64,000 nucleotides of DNA from CAWEQO01 sp963811225. GTDB lineage: Bacteria; Chloroflexota; Anaerolineae; Anaerolineales; Anaerolineaceae. The stretch is from NCBI GenBank assembly GCA_963811225.1, contig CAWEQO010000008.1, forward strand, positions 71,032 to 135,031, read 5' to 3'. Every line of letters starts with the position of its first letter. Positions within the stretch are counted from its first letter, which is position 1. The notes beneath the pieces were generated by a model that saw nothing but the letters and a program-made list of their open reading frames with translations, had not been told where the DNA came from and searched no databases. The translations under genes and the position numbers were made by a program. Shown in pieces: positions 35,912-44,385 of this stretch.

Positions 35912-36229
35912 CTAACCAAGGATGAAGGCTACGATTGGGAAAATGAGCAAGATCCCATATACCCTCGTCAGGAACTTCCAGACGTGTGAGATATTTGACT
36001 TTCTCAGGTGCTCGCCTGACCAGATAAAGTAGACCACCGTGATGATAGCGCCTGTCATAACAAGAACGTTCCCATAGAAAACGCCTTGGAAATAGTCGCG
36101 ATTAACACGCGCCAGGATCGAAAACAGGATTTGGCGGGCAAAGTAAATATCCAGCGCGGCAAAGGCGATCGAGCCTAGCCAGGCCACGACCGCCCCCACC
36201 ACGAGACTATATTTTCTGATAAGAACCAT
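35912..36229 (-). CDS. small polytopic membrane protein
   Basis: A 105-residue protein with three hydrophobic segments (about 8-30, 52-70, 85-104) and few charges between. No family recognised. It sits between oppF-like and the glucosidase gene in the same direction, with a spacing of 24 bases after the ATPase stop, so it is part of the sugar operon, but its role there is unknown. Confidence 0.65.
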   Translation of the reverse strand: MVLIRKYSLVVGAVVAWLGSIAFAALDIYFARQILFSILARVNRDYFQGVFYGNVLVMTGAIITVVYFIWSGEHLRKSNISHVWKFLTRVYGILLIFPIVAFILG

Positions 36230-36253
36230 ATAGCTCCCTGATCTAATTTAAAA

Positions 36254-37291
36254 TTACACGCCCCGCAGAGACAGCTCCCGAGCAAAATGACAAGAGGCGT
36301 AATGATCGAGGGCAACCTCTTCGAACACCGGCTCTTTTTCCTTGCAGATGTCCTTCGCATACCGGCAGCGCGGGTGGAAGTAGCAGCCGGAGGGCGGGTT
36401 AGATGGATCGGCTACGTCTCCCTGCATGATGATGCGCTCCGACTTGTACTTCGGGTCGGCCTTGGGAACGGCGGACATCAGCGCCTCGGTGTAAGGATGC
36501 TTCGGGTTGTTGTACAGGGCGTTGCTGTCGGCCACCTCGGCCACTTTGCCCACGTACATTACCGCCACCCGGTCCGAAATATGCTGGACCACGCTCAAGT
36601 CGTGGGCCACGAATACAAACGACAGGTCGAAGTCTTTCTGCAAGTCTTGCAGCAGGTTGAGGGTTTGAGCCTGGATCGATACGTCCAGGGCCGAGACCGG
36701 CTCGTCACAAATCACCAGACGCGGGTTGAGCGCCAGGGAACGGGCGATGCCGATGCGCTGGCGCTGGCCACCGGAGAACTCGTGCGGATAGCGGCCCATG
36801 TGCTCGGCCCGCAAACCCACCCGTTCGAGCAGGTTGCGCACCACGTCTTCCGTCTGGCCTTTGCTCCACTTTCCGTGGATGACCATCGGTTCGGCGATGA
36901 TGTCGCCGACCGTCATGCGCGGGTTGAGCGAGTTGATCGGGTCTTGGAAGATCATTGAAATTTCCTGGCGGACCAGCTTCAAGGATGCGTCATCCAGGTC
37001 GACCAGATTGACAAGTTTTTCTTCACCGTTGCCCAGAGCCCGGCTGCGGAACCAAACCTCGCCTCCGGTGGGATCATACAGGCGCAAGATCGTCCGCCCG
37101 GCGGTCGTCTTTCCGCAGCCGCTCTCGCCCACCAGTCCGAGCACTTCGCCCTGGCGCACGTAGAAGCTGACATCGTCGACTGCCTTTACAAAACCGACCG
37201 TCCGGCGCATGAAGCCCTTCTGGATCGGAAAGAACTTCTGCAAGTGCTTGACGTCCAACAGATAGTTATCGGATTTCATTGTCTCCGCCAT
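36254..37291 (-). CDS. oligopeptide/oligosaccharide ABC transporter ATP-binding protein (OppF type)
   Basis: A 345-residue ATPase. Walker A GESGCGKTT, signature LSGGQRQRIGIARS, Walker B VICDEPVSALD, and the C-terminal oligopeptide_HPY extension (HPYTEALMSAVPK, then PPSGCYFHPRC, with Cys that may bind an iron-sulfur cluster). Partner of the OppD-type gene immediately upstream. ATG at 37291 is chosen: GGAGG lies 7 bases before, and it follows the OppD stop by two bases. Confidence 0.92.
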   Translation of the reverse strand: MAETMKSDNYLLDVKHLQKFFPIQKGFMRRTVGFVKAVDDVSFYVRQGEVLGLVGESGCGKTTAGRTILRLYDPTGGEVWFRSRALGNGEEKLVNLVDLDDASLKLVRQEISMIFQDPINSLNPRMTVGDIIAEPMVIHGKWSKGQTEDVVRNLLERVGLRAEHMGRYPHEFSGGQRQRIGIARSLALNPRLVICDEPVSALDVSIQAQTLNLLQDLQKDFDLSFVFVAHDLSVVQHISDRVAVMYVGKVAEVADSNALYNNPKHPYTEALMSAVPKADPKYKSERIIMQGDVADPSNPPSGCYFHPRCRYAKDICKEKEPVFEEVALDHYASCHFARELSLRGV

Positions 37292-37293
37292 CC

Positions 37294-38382
37294 TCACACC
37301 TCCTCATAAAGCAGGCAGCTGACCCAATGACCATCGGAGGCTTGTTTCCAGCTTGGGGTGATGCGGTCACACTTACCGGGCATGAACGCCGGGCAGCGCG
37401 GGTGGAAGAGGCAGCCCGAGGGCAGGTTGAACGGATCGGGAACCATACCCTCGATGGAAGCCAGGCGCTCGCTGGAACGCTTGCCGACCTTGGGGATCGA
37501 GCGCAGCAGAGCCTTTGTGTAGGGGTGCTTTGGCTCGTAGAACAAGTCAACCGTTGGGGCCCGCTCGACCTGCTTGCCCATGTACATCACCACGATCTCC
37601 TCGGCCATCTCTGCGACCACACCCAGGTTATGGGTGATGAACATGATCGCCATGTTGACCGTTGACTGCAATTCACGCATCAAGTCCAAGATCTGGGCCT
37701 CGATCGAAACGTCGAGGGCGGTCGTTGGTTCATCGGCAATCAGCATGGCCGGTTCGCAAGACAGGGCAATGGCGATCATCACACGCTGGCGCTGGCCTCC
37801 GGAAAGCTGATGCGGGTAGCTGTCCACCCGCTCCTCCGGCTTTGGCAGGCCCACCTTGCGCAGCATTTCAATCGAGATCTCGCGGGCCTCCTGGCGGGTC
37901 ATCTCATGCCTGGCCTGGAGATTATCGGCGATTTGATCGCCAATCTTCTGCTTCTTGAGCTTGGCGCCGTGAATATCGAGCGCTTCGCCAATGTGCGTGC
38001 CGGACGTATAGACTGGAGTCAGCGAGCTCATCGGCTCTTGGAAGATCATGCCAATCTCGCCGCCGCGGATACTGCGGATCAGGGAACCGTCTGTCGATAT
38101 CTTGGTCATATCGACCACATCGATGTTCGTTGCGCCCGTGCCGCCGTCGATTTTTCGGTAGTACAGCACCTCGCCCTGGGTGATCTTGCCGGGCCGGGGT
38201 ACCATGCCCATGATGGCGCGAGCGGTCATAGACTTCCCGCAGCCGGATTCACCAATCACGCCGATGGTCTGGCCGCGTTTGATGGAGAAAGAAGCTCCAT
38301 CCACGGCCCGTACGATTCCGGCGCGCACCTCGAACTGCACGTGCAGATCATTTACTTCGACGAGTAAATCCCGGTTCATCAT
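37294..38382 (-). CDS. oligopeptide/oligosaccharide ABC transporter ATP-binding protein (OppD type)
   Basis: A 362-residue ATPase with Walker A GESGCGKSM, signature LSGGQRQRVMIAIAL, Walker B LIADEPTTALD and the C-terminal HPYTKALLRSIPK and CLFHPRC motifs. The Walker A ends in Met after Lys-Ser, as in OppD proteins. It pairs with the OppF-type ATPase and the two permeases. Genes are separated by 9 bases or less. Confidence 0.92.
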   Translation of the reverse strand: MMNRDLLVEVNDLHVQFEVRAGIVRAVDGASFSIKRGQTIGVIGESGCGKSMTARAIMGMVPRPGKITQGEVLYYRKIDGGTGATNIDVVDMTKISTDGSLIRSIRGGEIGMIFQEPMSSLTPVYTSGTHIGEALDIHGAKLKKQKIGDQIADNLQARHEMTRQEAREISIEMLRKVGLPKPEERVDSYPHQLSGGQRQRVMIAIALSCEPAMLIADEPTTALDVSIEAQILDLMRELQSTVNMAIMFITHNLGVVAEMAEEIVVMYMGKQVERAPTVDLFYEPKHPYTKALLRSIPKVGKRSSERLASIEGMVPDPFNLPSGCLFHPRCPAFMPGKCDRITPSWKQASDGHWVSCLLYEEV

Positions 38383-38391
38383 TTCTACCTC

Positions 38392-39534
38392 CTAACGTCC
38401 ACTGTAGGGATCCAGCGCATCGCGCAGGCCGTCGCCCAGCATGTTGAAGGCCAGGATCGCCAGGATCACCACCGGCACGGGGTAGAGCAGCCAGGGTGAA
38501 TATCGGATGGCGCGCACGCTGCTAACCTCTTGCAAGAGCACACCCCAGCTGGTCAGCGGCGGGCGCAGGCCCAGGCCCAGCCAGCTCAGAGCGGTCTCGG
38601 CCAGGATCATGCCGGGGATCATCAGGGTCACGATGACGATGACATGGCTCAAGGTGCCAGGGAGCAGATGGCGGAACATCAGGCGCCGGTCATTCGCCCC
38701 AAAACTCTTGGCCGCCAGCACATATTCGCGCTCTCGCAGCGACAGGATCAGGCCGCGCACCTGGCGAGCCAGGCCGCCCCAACGGATGAATACCAGGATC
38801 ATGGTCAGCATGAAGTATACCCACATGGGGCTCCATGTGACCGGAATGATCGCCGCCAAGGCCATAAAGATAGGGATATCTGGGAAGGCTCCAACAAACT
38901 CTGTCAAACGCTGCACCAGCACATCGGTCGTGCCGCCGTAGTACCCTGAGATGACGCCCATCACCGTGCCAAGCAGGAATGTGAAGACCTGCCCGAGCAG
39001 TCCCAGCAGCAGCGATAGACGTCCGCCGTAGATAATCCGTGACAAAACGTCGCGACCCAGGCGGTCGGTACCCAGGATAAACGCATGGGCATCGGGATTA
39101 TCGGTTATGCTCACCCCGAACAGGTGAATGCTGGCCGGTATTAACCCAAAGAGCTTATAGGGTTGGCCTATCACAAACAAGCCCAGCGGATAAATCTTCT
39201 CCTTATTGACCACGTACGAACGCGAACGGGTCGCTAAATCGAGTTTCTGTTCGAGGCCGTAGACGGCAGGCTGCAAGCTGAATTGTCCTACTGCATTCTT
39301 AAAGACAATCTGCTGCGGAGGCGCCTGTAAGTATTTAGAGGAATTTTGCAGCTGGTAAGGGGCGAAGAACTCGGCAAAAATGCCGCAAACGATGTAGAAA
39401 GCGAAGACCATCACTCCGCCAACGACGGCGAGGCGATTCTTCTTGAAGCGCCACCAAACCAGGCTCCAATAGTCTTGCCGGACCGCTTTTTGTTTCGGTT
39501 CTCGTTTGGTAGTAGGGGCAGTTGTAGTTGTCAT
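38392..39534 (-). CDS. ABC transporter permease (OppC type)
   Basis: A 380-residue inner-membrane permease with an N-terminal cytoplasmic tail, a first helix, a ~120-residue extracytoplasmic insertion (about 60-185, longer than in typical OppC) and five further helices. The EAA-type coupling loop reads REREYVLAAKSFGANDRRLMFRHLLP. Works with the OppB-type permease to form the channel. Fifteen bases separate it from the OppB-type stop. Confidence 0.9.
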   Translation of the reverse strand: MTTTTAPTTKREPKQKAVRQDYWSLVWWRFKKNRLAVVGGVMVFAFYIVCGIFAEFFAPYQLQNSSKYLQAPPQQIVFKNAVGQFSLQPAVYGLEQKLDLATRSRSYVVNKEKIYPLGLFVIGQPYKLFGLIPASIHLFGVSITDNPDAHAFILGTDRLGRDVLSRIIYGGRLSLLLGLLGQVFTFLLGTVMGVISGYYGGTTDVLVQRLTEFVGAFPDIPIFMALAAIIPVTWSPMWVYFMLTMILVFIRWGGLARQVRGLILSLREREYVLAAKSFGANDRRLMFRHLLPGTLSHVIVIVTLMIPGMILAETALSWLGLGLRPPLTSWGVLLQEVSSVRAIRYSPWLLYPVPVVILAILAFNMLGDGLRDALDPYSGR

Positions 39535-39549
39535 TTCATCTTCCTCCCA

Positions 39550-40536
39550 TTACTCCAATCGAATCCGGGGATCGAGAGCCGCCAGGCCCAGATCGGCGAG
39601 CAGGTTGCCAAACATCGTCATGAAGACGAAGGCAACCAGCACAGTGCCCGCCAAATACATATCCTGGGTAGATAGGGCATCGACATATACGGGGCCAACC
39701 GTTGGCAAGTTCAGCACGGTCGCCACCAGCGCGTCCCCTGCCAGGATAGCCGGGAAGGCCTCCGAACCGAGGATGACGATCAGGGGTGTGATGGCAACAC
39801 GCACGGCATGTTTCCAGATCACGCCGCTGTTCTTCAGGCCGCGCGCCCGGGCTGCTTCAACGAAGGGCTGGCCGAGTGTGTCCAGCAAGTTGCCGCGCAT
39901 GATGCGCACCAGGCCCGCCGTGCCGGTGACAGCGCTGATCAAGGCCGGGATCCACAGATGCTTCAGCAGATCGATGACCTTGGCAAATGACCATGGCGCA
40001 TCCATAAACTCGCGGGAGAAGAGCCCTCCGACCTCTTGCCCGAAGAACACCATGGCAATGAACAGAATGATCAACGCCAGCAAGAAGCCGGGCATTCCAA
40101 GGCCGATAAAGCTCAGTGTTGTGAATATTTGGTCACCCGCCGAATATTGGTGGGTGGCCGAATACACTCCTATAGGTATTGCGAGGATCCATACGATGAA
40201 AAGTGTGGCTGCAGCCAGGATGATCGAAAAGCCCAAGCGCTGGCCGATGATCTCCGTTACCGGGCGTTCAAAGCGGAAAGATTCGCCAAAATCCCCCTTG
40301 ACCATATGGGAAACCCAAATCCAATAACGTGACATCAGGGGCTCATCCAGGCCATACCTGGCCCGGTATTCTGAGATGCGCAATGCAGCGCTGCGATCGC
40401 CGCGTGCCTGCAGCTCGAGCAGTTTCTGGGTCAAAAAATCGCCCGGAGGTAGATCAATGATCAAGAAACTGACGAAGGAGACAAGCACGAGCATGATGAA
40501 CATATAAAGTAGACGCCGCGAAAAGTAGGCTAACAT
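39550..40536 (-). CDS. ABC transporter permease (OppB type)
   Basis: A ~328-residue permease with six membrane helices starting MLAYFSRRLLYMF. The family signatures are MSRYWIWVSHMVKGDFGESF and the coupling loop LGQPFVEAARARGLKNSGVIWKHA. ATG at 40536 is preferred because GGAGG lies 5 bases upstream; a GTG two codons earlier is the alternative. First permease after the binding protein, separated from it by a hairpin. Confidence 0.9.
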   Translation of the reverse strand: MLAYFSRRLLYMFIMLVLVSFVSFLIIDLPPGDFLTQKLLELQARGDRSAALRISEYRARYGLDEPLMSRYWIWVSHMVKGDFGESFRFERPVTEIIGQRLGFSIILAAATLFIVWILAIPIGVYSATHQYSAGDQIFTTLSFIGLGMPGFLLALIILFIAMVFFGQEVGGLFSREFMDAPWSFAKVIDLLKHLWIPALISAVTGTAGLVRIMRGNLLDTLGQPFVEAARARGLKNSGVIWKHAVRVAITPLIVILGSEAFPAILAGDALVATVLNLPTVGPVYVDALSTQDMYLAGTVLVAFVFMTMFGNLLADLGLAALDPRIRLE

Positions 40537-40631
40537 GTCCACCTCCGTTCCTTAGAACAATTACACAGGGACCGAGAGCTGCGGGATAAAACAAAACAGC
40601 GGCGAGCCCGCTTGTCGATCACCAATTGTGT

Positions 40632-40659
40632 CGGGTGGGTGGCAAATGCCACCCACCCG
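40632..40659 (-). other. intercistronic hairpin between binding protein and permease
   Basis: Perfect 13-base stem (40632-40644 with 40647-40659). No U-tract follows. It probably protects or partly terminates the message so that the binding protein is made in excess, as is usual in such operons. Confidence 0.6.
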
Positions 40660-40674
40660 ATCAGAATAAAAGGT

Positions 40675-42750
40675 TTACTCGAAGTAGAACTGTTCAGGAT
40701 GCACGTTGCCGGGGCTGCCGGGCGCCCAAGGTCCGAGCACGCCGTACTCCGGAACGTTGCGGAAGTTGTTCTTGCAGACAACCGGCATGGGCTGGTCGCC
40801 GCCGCCAGCGATCAAGAACGGACCATCCTGGATGTAGATATCGACAGCCTGGTAGATCAGTTCATGGCGCTTCGCGACATCAGGCTCGCTCAGACCCTGA
40901 CGGTAGATCGCCTGCAGCCTTTCGGCTGCGCTGCCAGGTTCCGGCTGCCAACCAGCGGTGCCGCCGGTCTTGTAGTAGGTACCCTGCATTGGGAAGGCGC
41001 GAGTGCCTTCACCGGCGCCGCGGACCGGGAAGATCCAGTCGGGGTACGTCCACAGGTCGATTTCCGATGCGTGTGCGTTGCGGATCGTCCAACCAACGCC
41101 ATTCTCGCCGCGAGTGCCGCCTTCGGCCTGGCCGATGACGTTATTGACAACCACGCGGACGCCAACATCTTCTAGATTCTGGCGGTAGATCTCATCCGCC
41201 TCCGTGTTGACGCGCTCGCCGCCCCAGTCATTCAAGTCCAGGATCAGGGTGTATTTGAGGCCGCTCGGCAGATCGCGATAGCCATCGCTATCAGCGTCCA
41301 CGAAGCCAACCGCATCAAACATCTCTTTGGCCTTGGCCGGGTCGTACTCGGTATAAGAAGCGGCCCACTTATCGTAAACTTTCTGCCCCTCAGGGGTAGC
41401 AAAGTGCCAGGACTGCGGGCTGATGGTGAATCCCTTGACCTCGCCGATGCCGTCCCAGACCACGTCAACGATCTTCTGGCGGTCGAGAGCGTAGGCAAGG
41501 CCCTCGCGGAACTCATGCGTGCGGATCAGTTCGCGGGTTTCCTTGGACTCGGCTGATTCCGTATCAGCGTTGTATTCCAACTCATCGTGGTAGTCCATGT
41601 TGATCATGAAGCCCGGCCATGCGCCGGCGCCGTTCGACCAACCAGGAACGACACGATAATCGTACTGCTGTCCTTGCTCGAGGAGGAAGGGGATATCCTG
41701 AGGATCGTCGGTGCCGCGGAAGGTGCAGTCGTAGCTGCCCTGGGCGACGCGCAGCTTGCGGGTTTCCTGGTCTTGCACCAGCTCAACGCGCAGCGTGTCA
41801 ATGTAAGGCAGTTGATTGCCCTCAGTGTCGACTTTCCAGTAGTAGGGGTTGCGGCTGAAGGACCATGTCTGGCCGGGGACGTAATCGGCGAGGCACCATG
41901 CCATCAGGCAGGGGTAACCGGGCGTCTCGGTGAATCGATCCTTCAGATCCAGGTCTTCGTATGTAGCGGTTGAAGTGTAATTCGGGTGGAATTGCTTCAG
42001 GTAATGAGCCGGCTTCATCAGCGGTTCCCATTCCCAGAAGCCCTGTGCCAGCACGTAGGGCATAATGTACTGCGCCTCTTTGAAGTGCAGCACCCAGGTG
42101 TACTGATCGGGGAATTCCATTTCGATGACCGACTGGTCGGCATTGTGAGCCCACCAAGGAACGGTGACTTTCTTATAGTCTTCGTTCTGGGCGAGGTCTT
42201 CCCACCAGAACTTCAGGTCATCGGTTGTGAAAGCTTCGCCATCGGACCACTTGATGCCTTCGCGGAACACGAAGGTGATGGTCTTGCCGTCATCGGACCA
42301 ATCGTAGCTCTTGGCCAGACCAGGCTCGTAGCCGGTGTCATCCGGTTTCCAGCGCACGGGCGGATCGTACAGGATCATCTTGATGTTACCGGCGCCGGGG
42401 TCGTTGGTCACAGCGTTCCAAGTGCCACCATACTGGCCAACTTGCTCGACGGGGGCGACGATCGCGATGTCGTCAACAACGGGCAGGCGTTCTTCGATGG
42501 GGGGCAGTTTGCCAGACGCAACCTGGTCCGCCAGCGAGGGGGCTTCATTGTATTGTGAGCCCTCCTCCATCACGACGGGGGTCGATGTGGCTTCACTCGC
42601 CTGGATGGCCACCGTCGTATTGGTCGGAGCAGCCGCCGGGGGCTGCGTAGGCTGTTCTTGCGCTGGGGCCGGCGCAGCCTGTGGCGCGCAAGCCGCCAGT
42701 ATAAAGACCAGCGCGACCAAAACGGTCAGCACGTAATTACGCTTACTCAT
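40675..42750 (-). CDS. family-5 ABC transporter substrate-binding lipoprotein
   Basis: A 691-residue lipoprotein: signal ending FILAAC, an Ala/Pro/Thr linker, then a family-5 (oligopeptide/nickel/oligosaccharide) binding domain (GQYGGTWNAVTNDPGAG, DWSDDGKTITFVFREGIKWSDGEAF, FREGLAYALDRQKIVD). The fold is shared by peptide and beta/alpha-oligosaccharide binders. Genomic context with two GH13 enzymes and LacI favours an oligosaccharide; this is inference. AAGGAGG precedes the ATG. First gene of the Opp-type operon. Confidence 0.88.
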   Translation of the reverse strand: MSKRNYVLTVLVALVFILAACAPQAAPAPAQEQPTQPPAAAPTNTTVAIQASEATSTPVVMEEGSQYNEAPSLADQVASGKLPPIEERLPVVDDIAIVAPVEQVGQYGGTWNAVTNDPGAGNIKMILYDPPVRWKPDDTGYEPGLAKSYDWSDDGKTITFVFREGIKWSDGEAFTTDDLKFWWEDLAQNEDYKKVTVPWWAHNADQSVIEMEFPDQYTWVLHFKEAQYIMPYVLAQGFWEWEPLMKPAHYLKQFHPNYTSTATYEDLDLKDRFTETPGYPCLMAWCLADYVPGQTWSFSRNPYYWKVDTEGNQLPYIDTLRVELVQDQETRKLRVAQGSYDCTFRGTDDPQDIPFLLEQGQQYDYRVVPGWSNGAGAWPGFMINMDYHDELEYNADTESAESKETRELIRTHEFREGLAYALDRQKIVDVVWDGIGEVKGFTISPQSWHFATPEGQKVYDKWAASYTEYDPAKAKEMFDAVGFVDADSDGYRDLPSGLKYTLILDLNDWGGERVNTEADEIYRQNLEDVGVRVVVNNVIGQAEGGTRGENGVGWTIRNAHASEIDLWTYPDWIFPVRGAGEGTRAFPMQGTYYKTGGTAGWQPEPGSAAERLQAIYRQGLSEPDVAKRHELIYQAVDIYIQDGPFLIAGGGDQPMPVVCKNNFRNVPEYGVLGPWAPGSPGNVHPEQFYFE

Positions 42751-43077
42751 TACATCCTCCTTAGCAAAGTGGTTACGGATACATACGGACTTCCATAGAT
42801 CTTGCCGGAATTGTTGCTAATCCCTCTGCTCAACCACCTCCTCTCATACGAGAATCAATCACCAAACCTGTTCTAAAAGAACGGTGTGATCTACAGAAGA
42901 AAACAGAACTACGTGCTTGCTTTTAAGCTACAAAGAGCGTAGAGCCTTTATTCTTTTGCTGCTTCAACAGACAGAACTGCCAAAAGTCTATAAATCATTT
43001 AAAAATTTTGTATACGGATAAGAATTCAGTAGTAAGCGACGGTGAGCACGGGGGAATAGCAAACCACATCGCTGCGG
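42751..43077. promoter_or_regulatory. regulatory gap between lacI-type and binding-protein genes
   Basis: 327 bases without a gene, markedly AT-rich in its right half. It must hold the operon promoter. An inverted repeat GTTCTAAAAGAAC (42870-42882) is the only clear operator-like site; no -35/-10 pair is convincing. Confidence 0.4.
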
Positions 43078-44133
43078 TTATCCCGGTTTGGAGAAGACAG
43101 ACCTGGAAGGTAGCGCGACACTAGAACCGCGAATGATGAGTTCCGGCGGCAGAAGAAGGCTTTCTGGGGGAGGGGCTCCGTCTTGGTTCAAAATCGACAT
43201 TAGCATGTCTATCGTAAGTTGTCCCACTTGCCAAATCGGTTGTCTGACTGATGTTAAAGGCGGATGAAGATATTGTACCATAGGGATATCATCGAAGCCT
43301 GTAACCGCCACGTCTGTTCCGACAAGGAAACCGTTATCTTGAATGGCAGCGATGGCTCCGATGGCCATGAAATCATTCAAAGCGACGATGCCGGTGGGGC
43401 GAATCCCCATCGGAAGCGCCAGCAGGCGGCGGGTTGCCTCATAGCCGAAGCAGTAGCTGCCCTCACCCCGTTCGATCCACTGGGCTGCAAGCGGAATTCC
43501 AGCGGCTTCCATCGCCTGTACGTAACCCTCGAGCCGGTTGTCACCCACCCGTGAGTTCTCAGGCCAGCAAAGAGTGGCGATGCAGCGATGCCCTTGCTCC
43601 AGCAGGTGTTCGGTCGCCATGCGCAGGCCCATTCCACCGTCTACATCGACGTAAGGAAAGGCCAGGCCTGGGTTCGAGCGACCGAAAGCCACAAAGGGCG
43701 TCTGGTGTTCCTGTAAAAAGAAAACGCGTGGATCGTTATATTCTACAGAGGATAGAATAAAACCATCCACGCGGCCGGTATACACCAGCTCTCGATACAG
43801 GCTGGTCTGGTCTTGTGCGTTTTCTCGAAATGGAAAGGACAGCAAGTAATAGCCGTAGCGGATGGCTGCCTGGAGCATGCTCTGCAGCAGTTGATCCAGA
43901 ACCGGGCTAACCTTGTAGATGGGCGTGGGGATCCAGCTGTAACCGATGGTGAGGCTGCGGCTGGAACGCAGGCTGCGGGCGGTGTAATTGGGGCGATAAC
44001 CGAGGGACTTGACAGCCTCCCAGATGCGCTTCTCGGTCTCTTTGGAGACCTGCGCCTGTCCATTGATTACCTTCGAGACGGTTTGGTAACTTACACCGGC
44101 TTCCGCTGCGACTTGTTTAAAAGTCACCCGCAT
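43078..44133 (-). CDS. LacI family transcriptional regulator
   Basis: A 351-residue repressor. The N-terminal helix-turn-helix reads VTFKQVAAEAGVSYQTVSKVIN, with the hinge-helix segment RPNYTARSLRS, followed by a sugar-binding periplasmic-protein-like domain (FGRSNPGLAFPYVDVDGG, VTGFDDIPMVQYLHPPLTSV). It should bind DNA unless a sugar inducer is present. Placed between the Opp-type operon and a second GH13 gene, it is the natural local regulator of both. Its own promoter carries a palindrome just after the start site, suggesting autoregulation. Confidence 0.93.
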   Translation of the reverse strand: MRVTFKQVAAEAGVSYQTVSKVINGQAQVSKETEKRIWEAVKSLGYRPNYTARSLRSSRSLTIGYSWIPTPIYKVSPVLDQLLQSMLQAAIRYGYYLLSFPFRENAQDQTSLYRELVYTGRVDGFILSSVEYNDPRVFFLQEHQTPFVAFGRSNPGLAFPYVDVDGGMGLRMATEHLLEQGHRCIATLCWPENSRVGDNRLEGYVQAMEAAGIPLAAQWIERGEGSYCFGYEATRRLLALPMGIRPTGIVALNDFMAIGAIAAIQDNGFLVGTDVAVTGFDDIPMVQYLHPPLTSVRQPIWQVGQLTIDMLMSILNQDGAPPPESLLLPPELIIRGSSVALPSRSVFSKPG

Positions 44134-44180
44134 CCATTATTCCTGTTTATGCACCTTGTCTGGGGAAGCGAAGGTTCACC

Positions 44181-44190
44181 CGAACGTTCG
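44181..44190. promoter_or_regulatory. candidate LacI-family operator
   Basis: Perfect palindrome CGAACGTTCG, centred a few bases downstream of the predicted lacI start site. LacI-family operators are palindromes with a central CG, which this has. No second identical copy was found in the locus. Confidence 0.55.
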
Positions 44191-44199
44191 CTTTCTATT

Positions 44200-44228
44200 A
44201 TCATACAAACGAAACAGGCGCTTGTCAA
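44200..44228 (-). promoter_or_regulatory. promoter of the lacI-type gene
   Basis: Minus-strand TTGACA (44223-44228) and TATGAT (44200-44205) with a 17-bp spacer; start near 44193, immediately before the palindrome at 44181-44190. Confidence 0.75.
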
Positions 44229-44278
44229 GCAGCAATTTTATCCAATTTTAAGGTGCGTTAAGCTGAGATTAATCCTTG

Positions 44279-44342
44279 AAGAGCGCAGAGAGTGGTGAGT
44301 ATTGGGATCGACAGTCGAATACTCACCACTCTCTGCGCTCTT
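44279..44342. other. 25-bp perfect hairpin in a divergent promoter region
   Basis: Arms 44279-44303 and 44318-44342 pair perfectly. Genes on both sides start away from it, so no upstream message is there to be terminated. TATACT (44348-44353) for the GH13 gene follows directly, as at 21291. Confidence 0.65.
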
Positions 44343-44385
44343 TTCGATATACTTAAACCACAATTCCCTCGCAAAGGATCTTTCC

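Noticed and set aside
44302..44385. N-terminal extension of the second GH13 enzyme
   Set aside because: It begins within a perfect hairpin and has no ribosome-binding site; ATG 44386 has AAAGGA and aligns with the family.
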